A stretch of DNA of 64,000 nucleotides from Brasenia schreberi. Its lineage: Eukaryota; Streptophyta; Magnoliopsida; Nymphaeales; Cabombaceae. The translations under genes were made by a program, and so were the position numbers. The stretch spans positions 18,398,501 to 18,462,500 of the forward strand of contig JAYKKT010000086.1 in the NCBI GenBank assembly GCA_036023115.1. Reading direction: 5' to 3'. The notes beneath the pieces are model-generated. The model saw only the letters and a program-made list of their open reading frames with translations. It made no database searches and had not been told where the DNA came from. Positions 48,346-59,310 of this stretch are shown here, one piece after another. The first letter of the stretch is position 1. Each line of letters opens with the position of its first letter.

Positions 48346-51300
48346 ATTATCGTTGTACATGTAGTTGTCATATTTGTTAATTTTCATATGTGAGCAAAAC
48401 GATGAGTCCCATTTCTTTGATTATAGAGTCTATGACACCTCATTGATGTGATATTGTTACTTAATGATATCCTCTTTTTCTCTTACTGGAGACTAGCTTT
48501 TTAACTAATGCTTGAGCTCCATTTCTCTCTTCACATACTGAGTTAAGCCTGACACATGCTGATCATATTCAACTCAATGGAAGTCATGTAAGGTGAACCC
48601 TAAAATAGTGAAGTTGTGAAATGCTCACTCAATGAACCGAGATAACGAAATTGTTCTTCATTGTTTGTGATTTCATAAAATTAGAAACTGGTAGCACAAA
48701 TATACCTAAAAGTTAGCAACAGAAAGGAAAATGATTTTGTCACAATTTTTATTTGTTCATAAATTATTCTTATTCAATAAAATTCTTATAAAGTAACCCG
48801 AATTTATATGTTACATACACAGCTTGCAATCCCAAACAAGCATATCGGAGAATTCCTTGGAGAGAAGTAAAGAGAGGCCATAAACTTGCAAAAAAACATT
48901 GAAAAAAAAAAATTAAAATTTTTTTTTTGGCGTATCGCACGATACGGAGCAATAAATGCTCATTTGCGATATATATGGGTATACGATACGTATCGTGCCC
49001 ACGATACGATACGTACATGATACAATATGTATCACACCATATCGTACGATACGATGCGATACGGATAACACTGATTCATTGCTTTATAAAGGTAGCCCAT
49101 AGATGTTTCTCCTCGCTATAAACCAATCTCAAAACCTTTACTAAAGAACATATAATCCTCAACAATCTAACACATGCACTTTAAAATGTACTCCTAAAGA
49201 CTATCTCTCAAATCTCATTCAACTTTCTATTTCTTTTATTTTGAGGTAACTTTGTAAATTATTGTCACTCGTCTGAGAAAAACATTTTCTTCAAGACTTG
49301 CTTATGTCTCACAAACCTCTGTACAGATAAGAAATTAGTTGCAAACCGAGTTACAATTGTACAAAGAAGCTATGCATCATCTATATATATCCTCATTATA
49401 CACAATACAAAGGCATGGTTATAGATCAATTGGGTGATATCTTGGCAACACTTAATTGTTGCATTTATCTCATCCATCTTACCAATATCCTCAAGGATGA
49501 GATCTAAACAAATGAATTGTGCATGGTGTCAAATAGAAAGTCCCATAAGTATCTACTAACCCCTTTCCAACTGCTTTATAATTAGTTGCATTATCTGTAA
49601 TGAATTGAACTACATTCTCTAGCCCAACCTTACATATCATCTTATCAAACTCTTGCATTAGGATCTCTGCAGTATGCCTCTCCTCTGAGATGTCTAGAGA
49701 TCTCAAAAACATAAGTCCTTTAAGACAATAGAAAAGAAAGTTTAATTAGGTATTTCCTTCTCTATCTGTCCATATGTTTGTCATGATAGTGCATCCTGTC
49801 TCCTTCCTTTACTCTCTCAAAGTTGAATAATATTCTTACACCTCAATGATGGTCGTATCTAATAACTTTCCTCTGAACTTCTGATAAGAGAACATCTTGT
49901 ATCCTAGACCAATATTAGCAATTGAATCTGTCATTTCTTGAAAATGAAAAAATTTTGTTGCATTAAATGAAATGCATGCATCATAAAACCATTTGCCCAT
50001 TGCAAGATCTGCCTGATCATGCAGCTGTTCTAAAACCATAGCAGCGCAAATTCTAGGTTGAGCACCATGTATAGTGTTAGGAGGAAAAAATGAATATATG
50101 CTACAAGAAGCTCTTCTTCTACTCCTTTCTGAGCTTCCTCTTCTACCACTTCCACTTCCAAAAACTTCAGCAAACCTCTTTCCTCTATTTGATAGACGAG
50201 AACTACTATCAATTTCTGTTCTAGCATCTGAAGGAATACTATCAGTCAATCCAAAAGCAGCAGCATCATCGTCCTAAAACATCCCTAAATCATCCTTTTG
50301 TTGTCTCCTCTCATGCATTCTCTAAATCATCTGAAGACATTGTCATTTAATGCCTTCTAGCAAACTTCTAACTCTGCTCATGGAAGGAGCAACTTCTTTT
50401 CTAGTTCTTAGTAGGTGGTGTTTCAATCGTGAAATTCCACCACTAACCACATTTTCACAAAACAAACATATGATCTTTAATCTAGAACCCTCAATTGTAC
50501 CCCACTGCCATGCTAGATCATTAGACCGAGATTGAGAGTCCCCAACACCCCTTCCTGCAATCTCAATTGAGCACTTCAATTCAATCAAAAACCTTAAAAT
50601 AAAAACACTTCATAAATCATGATTACAAAATGGCATCAAATAATTGACTTATTTATGCTTCTTAGCAACTGCTATAAGAACTATTTGAAGTTGATAAGTA
50701 AAGAAATGAATATATAAAGTATATAGATTTTCTCTCAATATTAATGCTTTTAGTCCATTAAACTCATCTTCTATATTATTCACTCAATCATATTCTTAAC
50801 CTTGTAATAACTTTAGAGAATACTTACATCATAGTTGTTAGTAGAATGGACATGCACTAAACCATGTAAATATTAAATAATATGATCATCTTTATCAATA
50901 TATCTTAATGCCATTGTTATTTGCTCTTTGTTAGATATATCATAGGATTCATCGATTAAAATAGTAAATGCAGCATTATGTACCTCTTTGATGATTCTTT
51001 TAATGGTCTTACTTGCAATAGCACTTATAATATCCCTTTGAATTAAAGGTTCTTTTAGTTTTGAATCTTCAGGTGTATTATATAATATAACATTACTAAT
51101 CTCCTTATTATGATAAGTAAAAAAGATAAAAGTTCAAGAATTTTTTTATTCAAACTTTTATTAGACTCATCCTGACCATGAAATATATCTTCACATAACA
51201 CTCAAATAGAGTGTCTCCCACTTCATGAATGCAATAAAAATCATATTCACGCACTTAATAACTTCATATTTTGTCATTCAAAAAAAGAAAAACACAAATA

Positions 51301-51900
51301 ACACCAAAAAACAACAAATATAAAGAAAAAATTTCTGAAAAACACTCAAAATATACCACAATCCAAGTTAGGAGGCTTGCACAACACCGTGGAGAACTTT
51401 TTTGGGAACCTTGAATACCAAAGAGGGGGACAACCACCGGAGGAAGGCTTCAGCACATGTGAACGGACATCAGAAACCCACAAAAATGCGGGTTTCTCTT
51501 CGACCACTAGGTGTATCACACGATACGGCACGATAACCTATATCTTCCAATAAAAGTTCACGATACGATATGTATCGTACCGTATCTGGTTTTGATGGGG
51601 TGAAACACTTAAGAATCTTGTAAATAGACCACAAAATCAACAAAAACCAAGATAAAAAAAAAAGGATTTGGGAGCAAGAAAATGGCATAAAAAAAGGTTT
51701 GGGAATAAGCACAAATGATTTCCGCAACTTCAGATTCTCGAAATTTATACCCAAAAAAATCACAATCGACTCGTATGATATGGATTATATCATACGATAT
51801 GGTACGATACAATCTTATATCATACGATATGATATGGCACGATAAATCGCTTATTACGATATGTGTGCCTATATAATACTGTATACTTGTACGATACGAT

Positions 51901-51975
51901 TTTTATAGTATTGATTGAGGTAACTCGTGATGTTTGAGGTTTCCTTTTATAATATTGATTGAGGTAACTCGTGAT
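51901..51975. repeat. 44 bp tandem duplication across the hAT-Copia junction
   Basis: The unit 51901-51944 begins TTTTATAGTATTGATTGAGG and is followed by a second, nearly identical start at 51945 (TTTTATAATATTGATTGAGG...CTCGTGAT). The unit contains the last 13 bases of the hAT plus Copia flank, so the duplication happened after the hAT inserted. Confidence 0.85.
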
Positions 51976-52073
51976 ATCAACTTATAAATGTCTTCACCGA
52001 GTCACTACCAACCCCATGATTCCAGTTTTTGGTTAGCAAACTTTTGGTCACGGTACCATTAGTATGAAGGGGG

Positions 52074-52505
52074 TGTTAAATCTAATTTTTTCTTTTTTAT
52101 ATAAATTTTGTTCTTTTTATATATATAATTTAATATATATTATGACATGGGCCGAAGGCATCGGGGTCATTCGAGTCTTGTCCATAGTTGGCCATGAGGC
52201 CACTGGCACCAAGCCACAAAGGCCAGCACCAGCCCCAACGGCTACTAGTCGTTGGGAGTTGGCTCCTCGTCCCTTCTTCTCCTCTCTCATCTCACTTCTC
52301 ACTCAACTCTCTTCTATAAATTCACTCTTGTACATTATCACTTCAAGCCTTTTTGTGACTATTGGATAATATTGATTTTCGTTATTATTAGTGCATTTGT
52401 TACACTATGTGATTATAGCCTTTTCTAAGGCATTGTGATTGACGATTTGTGGTGATATTTGTTATCAATCTTCTACTGTTATATTGAAGCATCGACTTCA
52501 TTACA
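52074..52505 (+). repeat. 3' LTR of Copia B
   Basis: This 432 bp LTR runs TGTTAAATCTAATTT... to ...GACTTCATTACA. It is longer than the 5' LTR through small indels, including an AT-rich segment near 52100-52140. It contains the GGCC-rich U3 part, CTATAAATTCACTC as TATA-like signal, and one TTTTCTAAGGCATTGTG unit. Confidence 0.88.
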
Positions 52506-53224
52506 AATAAAATGAGAATATTGTTTAAGATAGTTTGGACATATAGAAAGAAGATCAAAAGAAGTGTCAGTAAAAAGGTATGAAAACCTAGATTTTAAAA
52601 GTATTAAAAAAGGTAGAAGACTACCACAAAAGTGTTGGAAAGAATCAATAAAGAATGATCTAGCTTATGTTGAGTAAGTTGCTAACATGGCACATGATAA
52701 GGCTATGTGGAAATAAAGAATCCATGTAGCCGACCCCGTCTAGTATGAGAAAAGGCTTAGTTGTTGTTGTTGGATGCAAAAAGTACTAGCCAATGACAAG
52801 AAAAAGAAAATTGTAAGACTATTTGTGAAAGGATTCAATATGTTATAGAATCACAAGCTAATGATTGAACTATCTTTTACCAAAATTTGGTTTAACGATT
52901 TCCACACTTATTTGGGATCCAACTAAAGCCAACTCAGAGAATTTGCCGTTTCTAGTGCAACTAGAACTACAATGTTGAAATAAATCAATTGAAGGATGCG
53001 CAAAGAGTGATTGCTCTCCTGATTCGTGGATGGGCTCGAAAGACTTCAAATTGAAGGAGGGCAAGAGTTTGATACCCAGGGTGTGCATCTGGTAAAGATT
53101 TGCCCTAGCTGTCAATTAATTTAGAAGAAAAAAAAGGACAGACTTGGTGAACTTTAAAAATGTTACTTTTCCAAGCGTTGACATCTAGATAGACCAACAA
53201 CTATTTGATTTAGTAATAAGATAC

Positions 53225-53383
53225 CTTGTACTGTGAGACGCCTTGCTATGACGCAAGCAATATTGCCTTGAGCAACGGGACCACCTTGAGTGCCAATAAT
53301 GAAAAGCCTTCCATCCATATTCAAGCTATCGAGATTCCTCTGGAAGTAAGAACCACCCACACTGTCCAATATGAGATCAACAC
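53225..53383 (-). CDS. NADPH:quinone oxidoreductase (PIG3-like), exon 5
   Basis: Encodes VDLILDSVGGSYFQRNLDSL, NMDGRLFIIGTQGG and IARRLTVQ, part of the nucleotide-binding fold (family: VD.ILD..G, DGRL.IIG). Acceptor ATGTAG/GTGTTG (AG at 53385-53384), donor CAAG/GTATCT. Phases fit exon 4 (R-G/V) and exon 6 (Q-G/A). Confidence 0.93.
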
Positions 53384-53645
53384 CTACATAACATTCAAAG
53401 GATGAATTAAGGACCAGTCAATAGAAGAAATGCCACTCCAAGATAATCAAGTGGTGCATGATTAACGAACATCCAACTGCTTTGTATTGTAAATAATAGT
53501 AATGGCCTATTCAGAAACACTTTTTCACATGTCGCAAGGCATGATGAAATAAGCTATATGATGTTCAGAATACAAACTCCTGAAACCAGAGGAAACCCCA
53601 CTAGAAGTAATTTTGGATGCCATCCCTTCATGTAATAGTACCCAC

Positions 53646-53753
53646 CTCTTCCATCTGTTTCTTCCTTAACACGTGCAACAAAATCTTCAGTTTTGTAGTT
53701 AATGCACACATCTGCCCCAAGATTCTTGCAGAACCTCAGCTTCTCTTCAGTTC
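53646..53753 (-). CDS. NADPH:quinone oxidoreductase (PIG3-like), exon 4
   Basis: Encodes TEEKLRFCKNLGADVCINYK and TEDFVARVKEETDGR, the conserved GAD..INYK segment after the Rossmann glycine motif. Acceptor TTTTCAG/GAACTG, donor AGAG/GTGGGT. Exactly 108 bp, keeping phase 1 on both sides. Confidence 0.93.
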
Positions 53754-53836
53754 CTGAAAAGAATATTTTTTATTCAATAACAAAGATCAAACTACATTAA
53801 GCTTTCACTTAAGCATGCAAAGTAATGAATGCTCAC

Positions 53837-53918
53837 CTGCAGTGACAAAAACTCTGGCTCCAATATGTTTAGCTATTTGAATTGCAAATGTGCCAATTCC
53901 ACTTGATCCTCCATGAAC
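53837..53918 (-). CDS. NADPH:quinone oxidoreductase (PIG3-like), exon 3
   Basis: Encodes VHGGSSGIGTFAIQIAKHIG and ARVFVTA, the NADPH-binding glycine motif GGSSGIG of medium-chain quinone oxidoreductases. Acceptor CCACAG/GTTCAT, donor GCAG/GTGAGC. Confidence 0.94.
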
Positions 53919-55543
53919 CTGTGGTATCAAGGTTCTTTTACCAGGATATACATCATGTCCACAAGGCCATCTAAGCTTTTGTCACCGTGCTATGTAACAC
54001 GGTTGTAAAATGGTGCCTTCCGATTAGCATTGCAAGTGGCATACCATTGCCGATATCTTAATTCGCAAAGTCTCAACTCTCAAACTCTTAAAGTATAGCA
54101 TGCTTTCTCAAATTTGCCTTTCCATGCCTACCTTATACAAGTTAAAGACCACGGTCTGTATTTGTCCAAGTATGTTAAAAGATGCCCATGGAACTTAGTT
54201 TTTTCTCAAGGAAGTTGCAAAAGAACGATTCTTATACTTCTGCATAAATTAATACCCTAACAAATCAGACTTTTAAATATTTTCAATGAAAATATACAAT
54301 TTTTTTTAAGGATATGGTAAGGCACAATACGGTGTTACTAGGGAAAGATAAGCACGGTATCCTAGTCCATCATGCTATGATACTTGGTCTGCATTGGATG
54401 GGAATTAGAGAAACAAAGTTCTAATTCTAAAACCGCTTTAACACACAGGGTCCTTCGTTTGTCGGAAACAATGAACTTTTTATACAGAACTATTATTAGC
54501 ATTAAGCACCAGATATCAAATTCTCACTGACCAAGCTTGGCCAAAGAAAGTTCGGGATGGGGCTTCCCCTTATTCCTCATTATCTCCTTCACTTCCGTCT
54601 CCACCTTTTTCCCTTCTTTAAGAAACGAAATTTCTTTTTGTTGAGAAGTCTCAATCTCAAGTTTTGAAGTTATCCTACCTAATGCGTCCTTAAAACTGGC
54701 AAACATGGTCATCTTGCAGCTGGTGCTTCAGACGGTAGGTATCAAGTGTTTCCACATGAAAAAGGGTCATATTACTCCATTCTCATGTTTAGACTGTTGA
54801 TAAGATGTAGATTCCAGGCGACATCAACTTCCCATATTGTGCAAGCAGTAGGCACAAGCTGATAGTTTCCCTGGCTGTGGAAACCATATTGTTCCACAAA
54901 GCAGTGACCATGTGCTTCTGGGTGAAACCCACATCCATAGTCACCATGAGGATACAATATTGTGCAGAGGAAGTTGATACATAATGAGACAAACAAAGTT
55001 TGAATGAATATTCATAGAGCTATTTCAGTATGTGGGGAGAATGAGGATAGACCTTAACAAGATACTGATCCAACTAGTCATGCGAAGTTGTGAACTGCAA
55101 AATACGTTCACTGATCATCTAGGAGCCAAGTATCTAATCCTTCAAAGGCATAGACTCACAATTTTCATTCCCAAAATTCAAAAATGTACTTATACAAAGT
55201 AACCAACTAGATTGTACAGGCATGTTTTTGGAGAACACTCTGATGCATGCCATGTAGACTTGAGTCAACAGGAATCTTGAACTGTGGTGAGAAACCCTAA
55301 ACTAGACTTGCGATTTAAGAAGACGACTGTGTAAAATGCAAGTTTAATATGATAGCAGGCAAATGATACAGAAGTTAAAATCCAGAACGTATGGTATCAA
55401 TAACAAAATGAAGATGGTAACTACATGCAGCAACATAAGCAAAGCTTGAATCCATAACGAGACTATTAGCACAAAAGTTGGGTGTGACTCCAATAGAAAA
55501 TAAAATGGGTCATGGAATTCTACTTCTAGTATGAAGGTGTGAG

Positions 55544-55875
55544 CAATGTTATAAATATTGTATGTATCGTACGATACAATATAAAATATGGGTGTATCGG
55601 TACCTGAACTGATACAATTCACGTACATGTATTGCAATAGACATGTATCGCACCCATATCGCAACATATCATACAATATCCTGTGACACGGGTACTGTAG
55701 TCATACGATATATCTTGTATCGCACGATATGGGGTATAACGACATATGATGATTTTTTTATGATTTTTTTTATTTTTTATTTTTCAATATTTTAATGTAC
55801 CATATTATACCGGTACAATTATCATGTATCGGAGCCCTATATGATATGGGTACCGATACACTAATTACAACATTG
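55544..55875. mobile_element. 332 bp MITE of hAT family 1 in intron 2
   Basis: The ends are CAATGTTATAAATATTGTAT and, in reverse, CAATGTTGTAATTAGTGTAT. The perfect 8 bp duplication GGTGTGAG lies at 55536-55543 and 55876-55883. The body is almost entirely GTATCG/CGATAC words with no coding sequence, so it is a pure terminal-array derivative. It lies in the 2.4 kb intron 2 (53919-56322) of the quinone oxidoreductase, where I see nothing else recognisable. Confidence 0.93.
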
Positions 55876-56322
55876 GGTGTGAGATGTTACATGATCAACA
55901 CTAGAAAGAGATTGAGGCATGCCTCGATAGCCTTGGAAGGAAATTATAAATTGTGGCATTCTGTTTAGAGTTAGATGTGGATATGACCCAAGATGGAGCA
56001 TAATGGCGCGTAAGAATCCATATACACAATCCCGTTTAGGGTGGGAAAAGGCTTGGTTTTGGACCAAATATCCAGGCAAAGGACACAGGCCATCCACAGA
56101 GACCTTCACATTAAGTGCAAGCACATATTTCTACAGATGGAAACAATATGCACCTTCTAGAAACAGCATTAAGTGTTCACGATGGTTGTGATAAGCAGAA
56201 AGAACTCAAAACTAAAACATCAAGTAGTTTACCCCTTCCACACATATTTATGTTTATGTATAAACATATATCCAATTATAGTTATAGATTTTCATGTTAA
56301 AAACATGAGTCGAAATACTTGC

Positions 56323-56502
56323 CAGAAAATTTTCTCCAGAGGAAAGGTGACTCATCATGAAAACAGTTGACCATACAGTACAAGAAACCTCAGGAAGTCC
56401 TGCAGCATCTCTCAAAGAAACACCTTGTGGAATTGGAAGGATTTGTCCAGCTGAGACAGCAACCTTTTCTGCATATCCTCCTCCACCAAGCAGAGCACAG
56501 AC
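56323..56502 (-). CDS. NADPH:quinone oxidoreductase (PIG3-like), exon 2 (GC donor)
   Basis: Encodes 60 residues: VCALLGGGGYAEKVAVSAGQ, ILPIPQGVSLRDAAGLPEVS and CTVWSTVFMM..SSGENFL, the GGYAE and PEV..T.W conserved segments. The acceptor is TTCGCAG/GTCTGT. The only donor that joins FL to VHGG of exon 3 in phase 0 is TTTCTG/GCAAGT, a strong GC-type donor. The open frame continuing to 56254 is intron. Confidence 0.92.
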
Positions 56503-57461
56503 CTGCGAAAAGGTCCCAGTTAAAGCTACCATTAGTACCTTTCATCAAGAAGGCCTACAATATAAGTGAAATCTAATGCAATAACAACTCCGATTAACTG
56601 CTGACGTATAAATCCAGCATCTTTATGTCTCCATGTCTTCTCAAGAACATGTACGATACAACAATTACATTTTGCACATCATGTAATGTAGCTCAATGTA
56701 TCTACACATTGGATAACTAATGCATTTCATCAAATCATGCACAGATGCAAATTATTTCCACAGAAAAGATCCAAACTCTCTAAAATCCACATCAGCAACA
56801 AACTACACCGAAGGAGACAAGCACCAAAAATTACAAAAAGAACAAAACGATTCCAGGTCATCAACCATGGTTTGATAGCGCTACCGTCAAATACACCAAC
56901 CAACATGCTACTAGTAGAAGCTTTATCGACAGTTCAGCCGTAGAGATTTCGCCAACATAAGAATTGCATTAAAACCACACTTTCCATTGCACATAAACAA
57001 TCAAACCGAGAAGCATTTCCTGTTACCAATCATGGTTCAATAGCGGCTCTCTTTACTTAAAATCATAAGAATCACACAATCAGTATAAAAGACAACAATT
57101 TGTCGACAGAGATTTCACCAATACAACAATTCAATCAACAACGCACTAACTCAGCAGTCGTACTTAAAAGTTGAAGCCCAAAACTGCGATTTTTCATATT
57201 CCCAAATCCAGGAAACCACAAATGCGGAAGAAAACTACAAAAGATGCCGAATGGAGATATTTCCTTCAATAGGAATTCGTAGAACTCATAAAACCACACT
57301 TCAGTTTCAGATCGCTCGTGCTGAGCAAACCAACCATGTTACCATGAAATACATTTTTTCACACACCCAAATAGAGGAAACTGCAAGTAGCATAAGAAAA
57401 GCATAACTGAGCAGAACCGACGCATTATTCTTTACAGCAGGAACGGAAATGTTAAATTCAC

Positions 57462-57713
57462 CTGATCGCCGACGAACCACCGTGAAACGTTCTTTCCAAC
57501 GGCTTCAATGACGCCGGAGCACTCGAGGCCTGGATATGGAGGGGCTCCCTTAGGCGGAGGATAGCGACCCATCCTCTGAAGTGTGTCCGCTCGGTTCAAT
57601 GCCGTCGCGGCCACTTTGATCAGCACTTCATCATCCCCGATTTTGGGCTCTTCCACTTCTTGCACCTCAAGAACTTCCGGACCTCCCGGCTTCGAGATCA
57701 CCACCGCCCTCAT
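57462..57713 (-). CDS. NADPH:quinone oxidoreductase (PIG3-like), exon 1
   Basis: Residues 1-84 of a 325-residue NADPH-dependent quinone oxidoreductase resembling human PIG3 (TP53I3) and Arabidopsis At4g21580. The enzyme reduces quinones or similar carbonyls with NADPH, and no targeting peptide is visible, suggesting the cytosol. The exon carries the GroES-like fold start: MRAVVISKPGGPEVLEVQEV, DEVLIKVAATALNRADTLQR, PPYPGLECSGVIEAVGKNV. The zinc ligands of alcohol dehydrogenases are absent, as expected for this subfamily. The start at 57713 is chosen because family members begin M-[RK]-A-[IV]-V; an upstream ATG at 57737 adds MCVCDAGE, which the family lacks. Donor GATCAG/GTGAAT. All six exons are open and in phase, so the gene looks intact despite its 22.9 kb intron 5. 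Confidence 0.94.
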
Positions 57714-58567
57714 TTCCCCGGCATCACAAACACACACAGGAGAGAGAGAGAGAGATTTATGGAAACCTCATACTCTTCGGTTAATTCAGACAATTCTCGA
57801 GTCATTCATTCCGCCACGAGGCCCTTGGATACGATGACTCAGTTGAGTACTCATTTCGTTGATGTTCTTGCTGAACCGAGAATAGTATATCATTTTGTTC
57901 CGGTTATGCAAAATGGTAATCGGTTAAGAACATCACGTGTAGATTTATCTTGCATCGAATGTTGTGAATCGGAGATAACGATTAACCAACGTAATATTGT
58001 AAAATGACTAATTGGCGTTTCAGATTCATGGTTCTTGAAGCTTTTGACTTTCAAACCATTGACAACATGCACTAGAATCAAACTATTGAAAAAAAAGAAC
58101 ATTGGAAAATAACTTGAAAGAATTTGTTCATGAACTTTTGTTCAAGTTAATTATTATTCGGTCAAGCAGACACCAATTCATGTATTATATCAATCGTTAG
58201 AGCTGGCCTGAGATGGATTGAACAAAAAAAAATTATCAACTTCTTCTCAACTAGTTTTGTCAAGTGTTTTCAAAATATAAAACCATGTCACCATGCAAAT
58301 GGAATTGTACACTCCCAATTTCGTAGAGACCGCTATTCTACATTAAATGATTTTGTAAGGTTTCAATCAAGGGTATATAATAGTCAAGCCCCATAATTAC
58401 ACAATATATTATGGTTCTTCAAACTATTTCCGCTAAATAGGTTGTGCCGGGTACGATGGTGCCTTGAATTTGCTAGAAAATGAGATCTACGTTTGTTTTC
58501 ATCCATTTAAAATTGGTCAAACTCAATTTCGTTTGATTTGGCTATGGACATGATCACGACACTCAAA
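57714..58567. other. Upstream region of the quinone oxidoreductase gene
   Basis: Promoter and intergenic DNA upstream of the minus-strand gene. A GA repeat at about 57738-57753 lies in the likely 5' UTR. I see no other credible feature. Confidence 0.5.
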
Positions 58568-59240
58568 TAACAACAACTACTACGATATTTTCCATACAAG
58601 ATGGGTCAACTACATGGATTCTTTGCTTTCATAGAGCTCCATCATATGTTATGCTAAGAGTTGACTCAATATAAGTTAGATCATTCTTTATTATTTTTTC
58701 TAATATTTTATGACATTTCTCTTTTAACATTTTCACCATCTAGTTTCTCATATATTTTCACGAGAATTTCTCTTGGCTATTTTTCTATGTATCCAAATAA
58801 TTTTAAATGATTTTTTCTCTTTTTATTATCTATTGATGTGACTCCCAAATTGCTTTTAATAACCTTATTATTTATAAGTTCTTTCTTTATGTAACTATGC
58901 ATCCATCTCAACATCTTTATTTGTTCATGAATATTTTATACATGTTGATGATTAGTTGTCAAACACTTAGAAACATAAATAATAGATAGTCTAATTACTG
59001 CTCTATAATATTTATCTTTTAACTTTAAAAAAATCTTCTTATCCAATAGAATACATGATGTTAAACAACCTACATTAAATTTTATGCACATCTCCATCAA
59101 TCTTAAAAACTTATCTTAGGTATTTAAAAGGGATGCAATATATGCCAATCTTAATTTCTATATCAACTAAAGTAAGTAAATAATCAAACTTGTATTCTAT
59201 ATATTATGTTTTTGTTCTACTAAGTCAAAAACCAAATCAT
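58568..59240 (-). mobile_element. Degenerate RTE LINE 3' fragment (copy 5)
   Basis: It starts with AACAACAACTACTACGATAT and a worn tail block (AAGATGGGTCAACTACATGG). It continues through the C-terminal domain and into the RT end, collinear with copies 2 and 3 (the LRRSKTE-like end near 59210-59230). Many small deletions and stops; an old, inactive 5'-truncated copy. Confidence 0.8.
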
Positions 59241-59310
59241 CATACAAAAGAAAACATGTATATCATGATTTTCATGTGGACAAGAAAATGTATAACCTTG
59301 AACCGACTAT

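Larger units (their letters stand above)
45381..49073. mobile_element. Non-autonomous hAT family 2 derivative, copy 2
   Basis: The ends are CAGAGTTGTATGACGCGTAT and, in reverse, CAGTGTTATCCGTATCGCAT. The flanks are ATTCATTA (45373-45380) and ATTCATTG (49074-49081), 7 of 8 matching. Joining the flanks restores the transposase gene of hAT family 2 copy 2 (KVAHRCF-side and CCTATTC-side sequences meet as in copy 1 near 11260). Internal layout matches the derivative at 8213-12642: a transposase 3' end, then filler at 48346-48880 homologous to 8715-9250. It holds LINE copy 3. Without it the length is about 1.23 kb. Confidence 0.87.
44400..50588 (-). pseudogene. hAT family 2 transposase, copy 2, broken and split
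   Basis: Minus-strand order is as follows. The BED finger lies at 50588-50343 (CLFCENVVSGGISRLKHHL), then the Ser-rich linker and GAQPRICAAM...HDQADLAMGKWFYDACISF (50249-49836). The core is at 49712-49491 (LENVVQFITDNATNYKAVGK). After that the 3.7 kb insertion at 45381-49073 interrupts, and the C-terminal core follows at 45378-45060 (VIRNNFNGKKRDYVLVWKII, LHLMGLPVAIRNRTN). The acidic tail lies near 44400-44600. Numerous stops; inactive. Confidence 0.82.
44154..51587 (-). mobile_element. hAT family 2 transposon, copy 2 (invaded)
   Basis: A minus-strand family 2 element is inserted in hAT family 1 copy B. Its outermost terminal bases are worn, so I find no clean target duplication. Both borders are set by comparing flanks with copy A (near 6430 and 6735). 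GTATCG-rich ends lie at 44155-44220 and 51505-51587. It was later split at 45381 by a non-autonomous relative. Its own sequence is about 3.7 kb. Confidence 0.75.
41533..51913 (-). mobile_element. hAT family 1 transposon, copy B (hit by family 2)
   Basis: The ends are CAATGTTATAAAAAGTGTAT and, in reverse, CAATACTATAAAAATCGTAT, with GTATCG-rich subterminal zones. A perfect 8 bp duplication ATTGAGGT lies at 41525-41532 and 51914-51921. The target is the right-hand target duplication of LINE copy 2, so the hAT came after that LINE. Excluding nested material it is about 2.95 kb, close to copy A (3.28 kb). Part of the BED-finger end is missing. Confidence 0.92.
35173..52505 (+). mobile_element. Copia retrotransposon B (holds LINE 2 and hAT stack)
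   Basis: The 5' LTR is 35173-35559 and the 3' LTR 52074-52505, both beginning TGTTAAAT and ending TTACA. The primer site TGATATCAGAGTC resembles the initiator-tRNA-Met site TGGTATCAGAGC. A polypurine tract GAAGGGGG precedes the 3' LTR. The 5 bp duplication is GATAA (35168-35172) and AATAA (52506-52510, one mismatch). The target was LINE copy 4, whose GAGGATAAAATGAG is restored by joining the flanks. Subtracting nested insertions, its own sequence is about 4 kb, with a deleted integrase core. It is inactive. Confidence 0.9.
30417..52771 (+). mobile_element. RTE LINE copy 4: host of the 20 kb nest
   Basis: This plus-strand LINE starts with an RTE 5' UTR (CCCGGATAAAGGAGTTAGGC and ATACCATGGATTATACAAAT, also present in inverse orientation near 7940-8020). 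It continues through an eroded APE domain (30790-31430) and RT (31816-32260, where the catalytic FADD reads F-A-N-H). It is split at 32655 by LTR element A and at 35173 by Copia B, resumes at 52511, and ends in GGCTTAGTTGTTGTTGTTG at 52771. Its own parts add to about 2.5 kb. The target duplication is weak (GATATCAAAAA against GATGCAAAAA), so the left boundary is approximate. Confidence 0.87.
30286..53224 (-). other. Giant intron 5 (22.9 kb) of the quinone oxidoreductase gene
   Basis: On the gene strand the intron begins GTATCTTATT (donor CAAG/GTATCT) and ends GAATGCAG. About 22.35 kb of it (30417-52771) is one LINE insertion with everything that later landed in it. The remaining host intron is only about 0.58 kb (30286-30416 and 52772-53224), in which I see nothing else. 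Confidence 0.88.

Noticed and set aside
54524..54712. 62-residue minus-strand frame with a charged, helix-like composition in intron 2 of the quinone oxidoreductase
   Set aside because: No recognised family, and it does not fit between exons 2 and 3, which join in phase without it.
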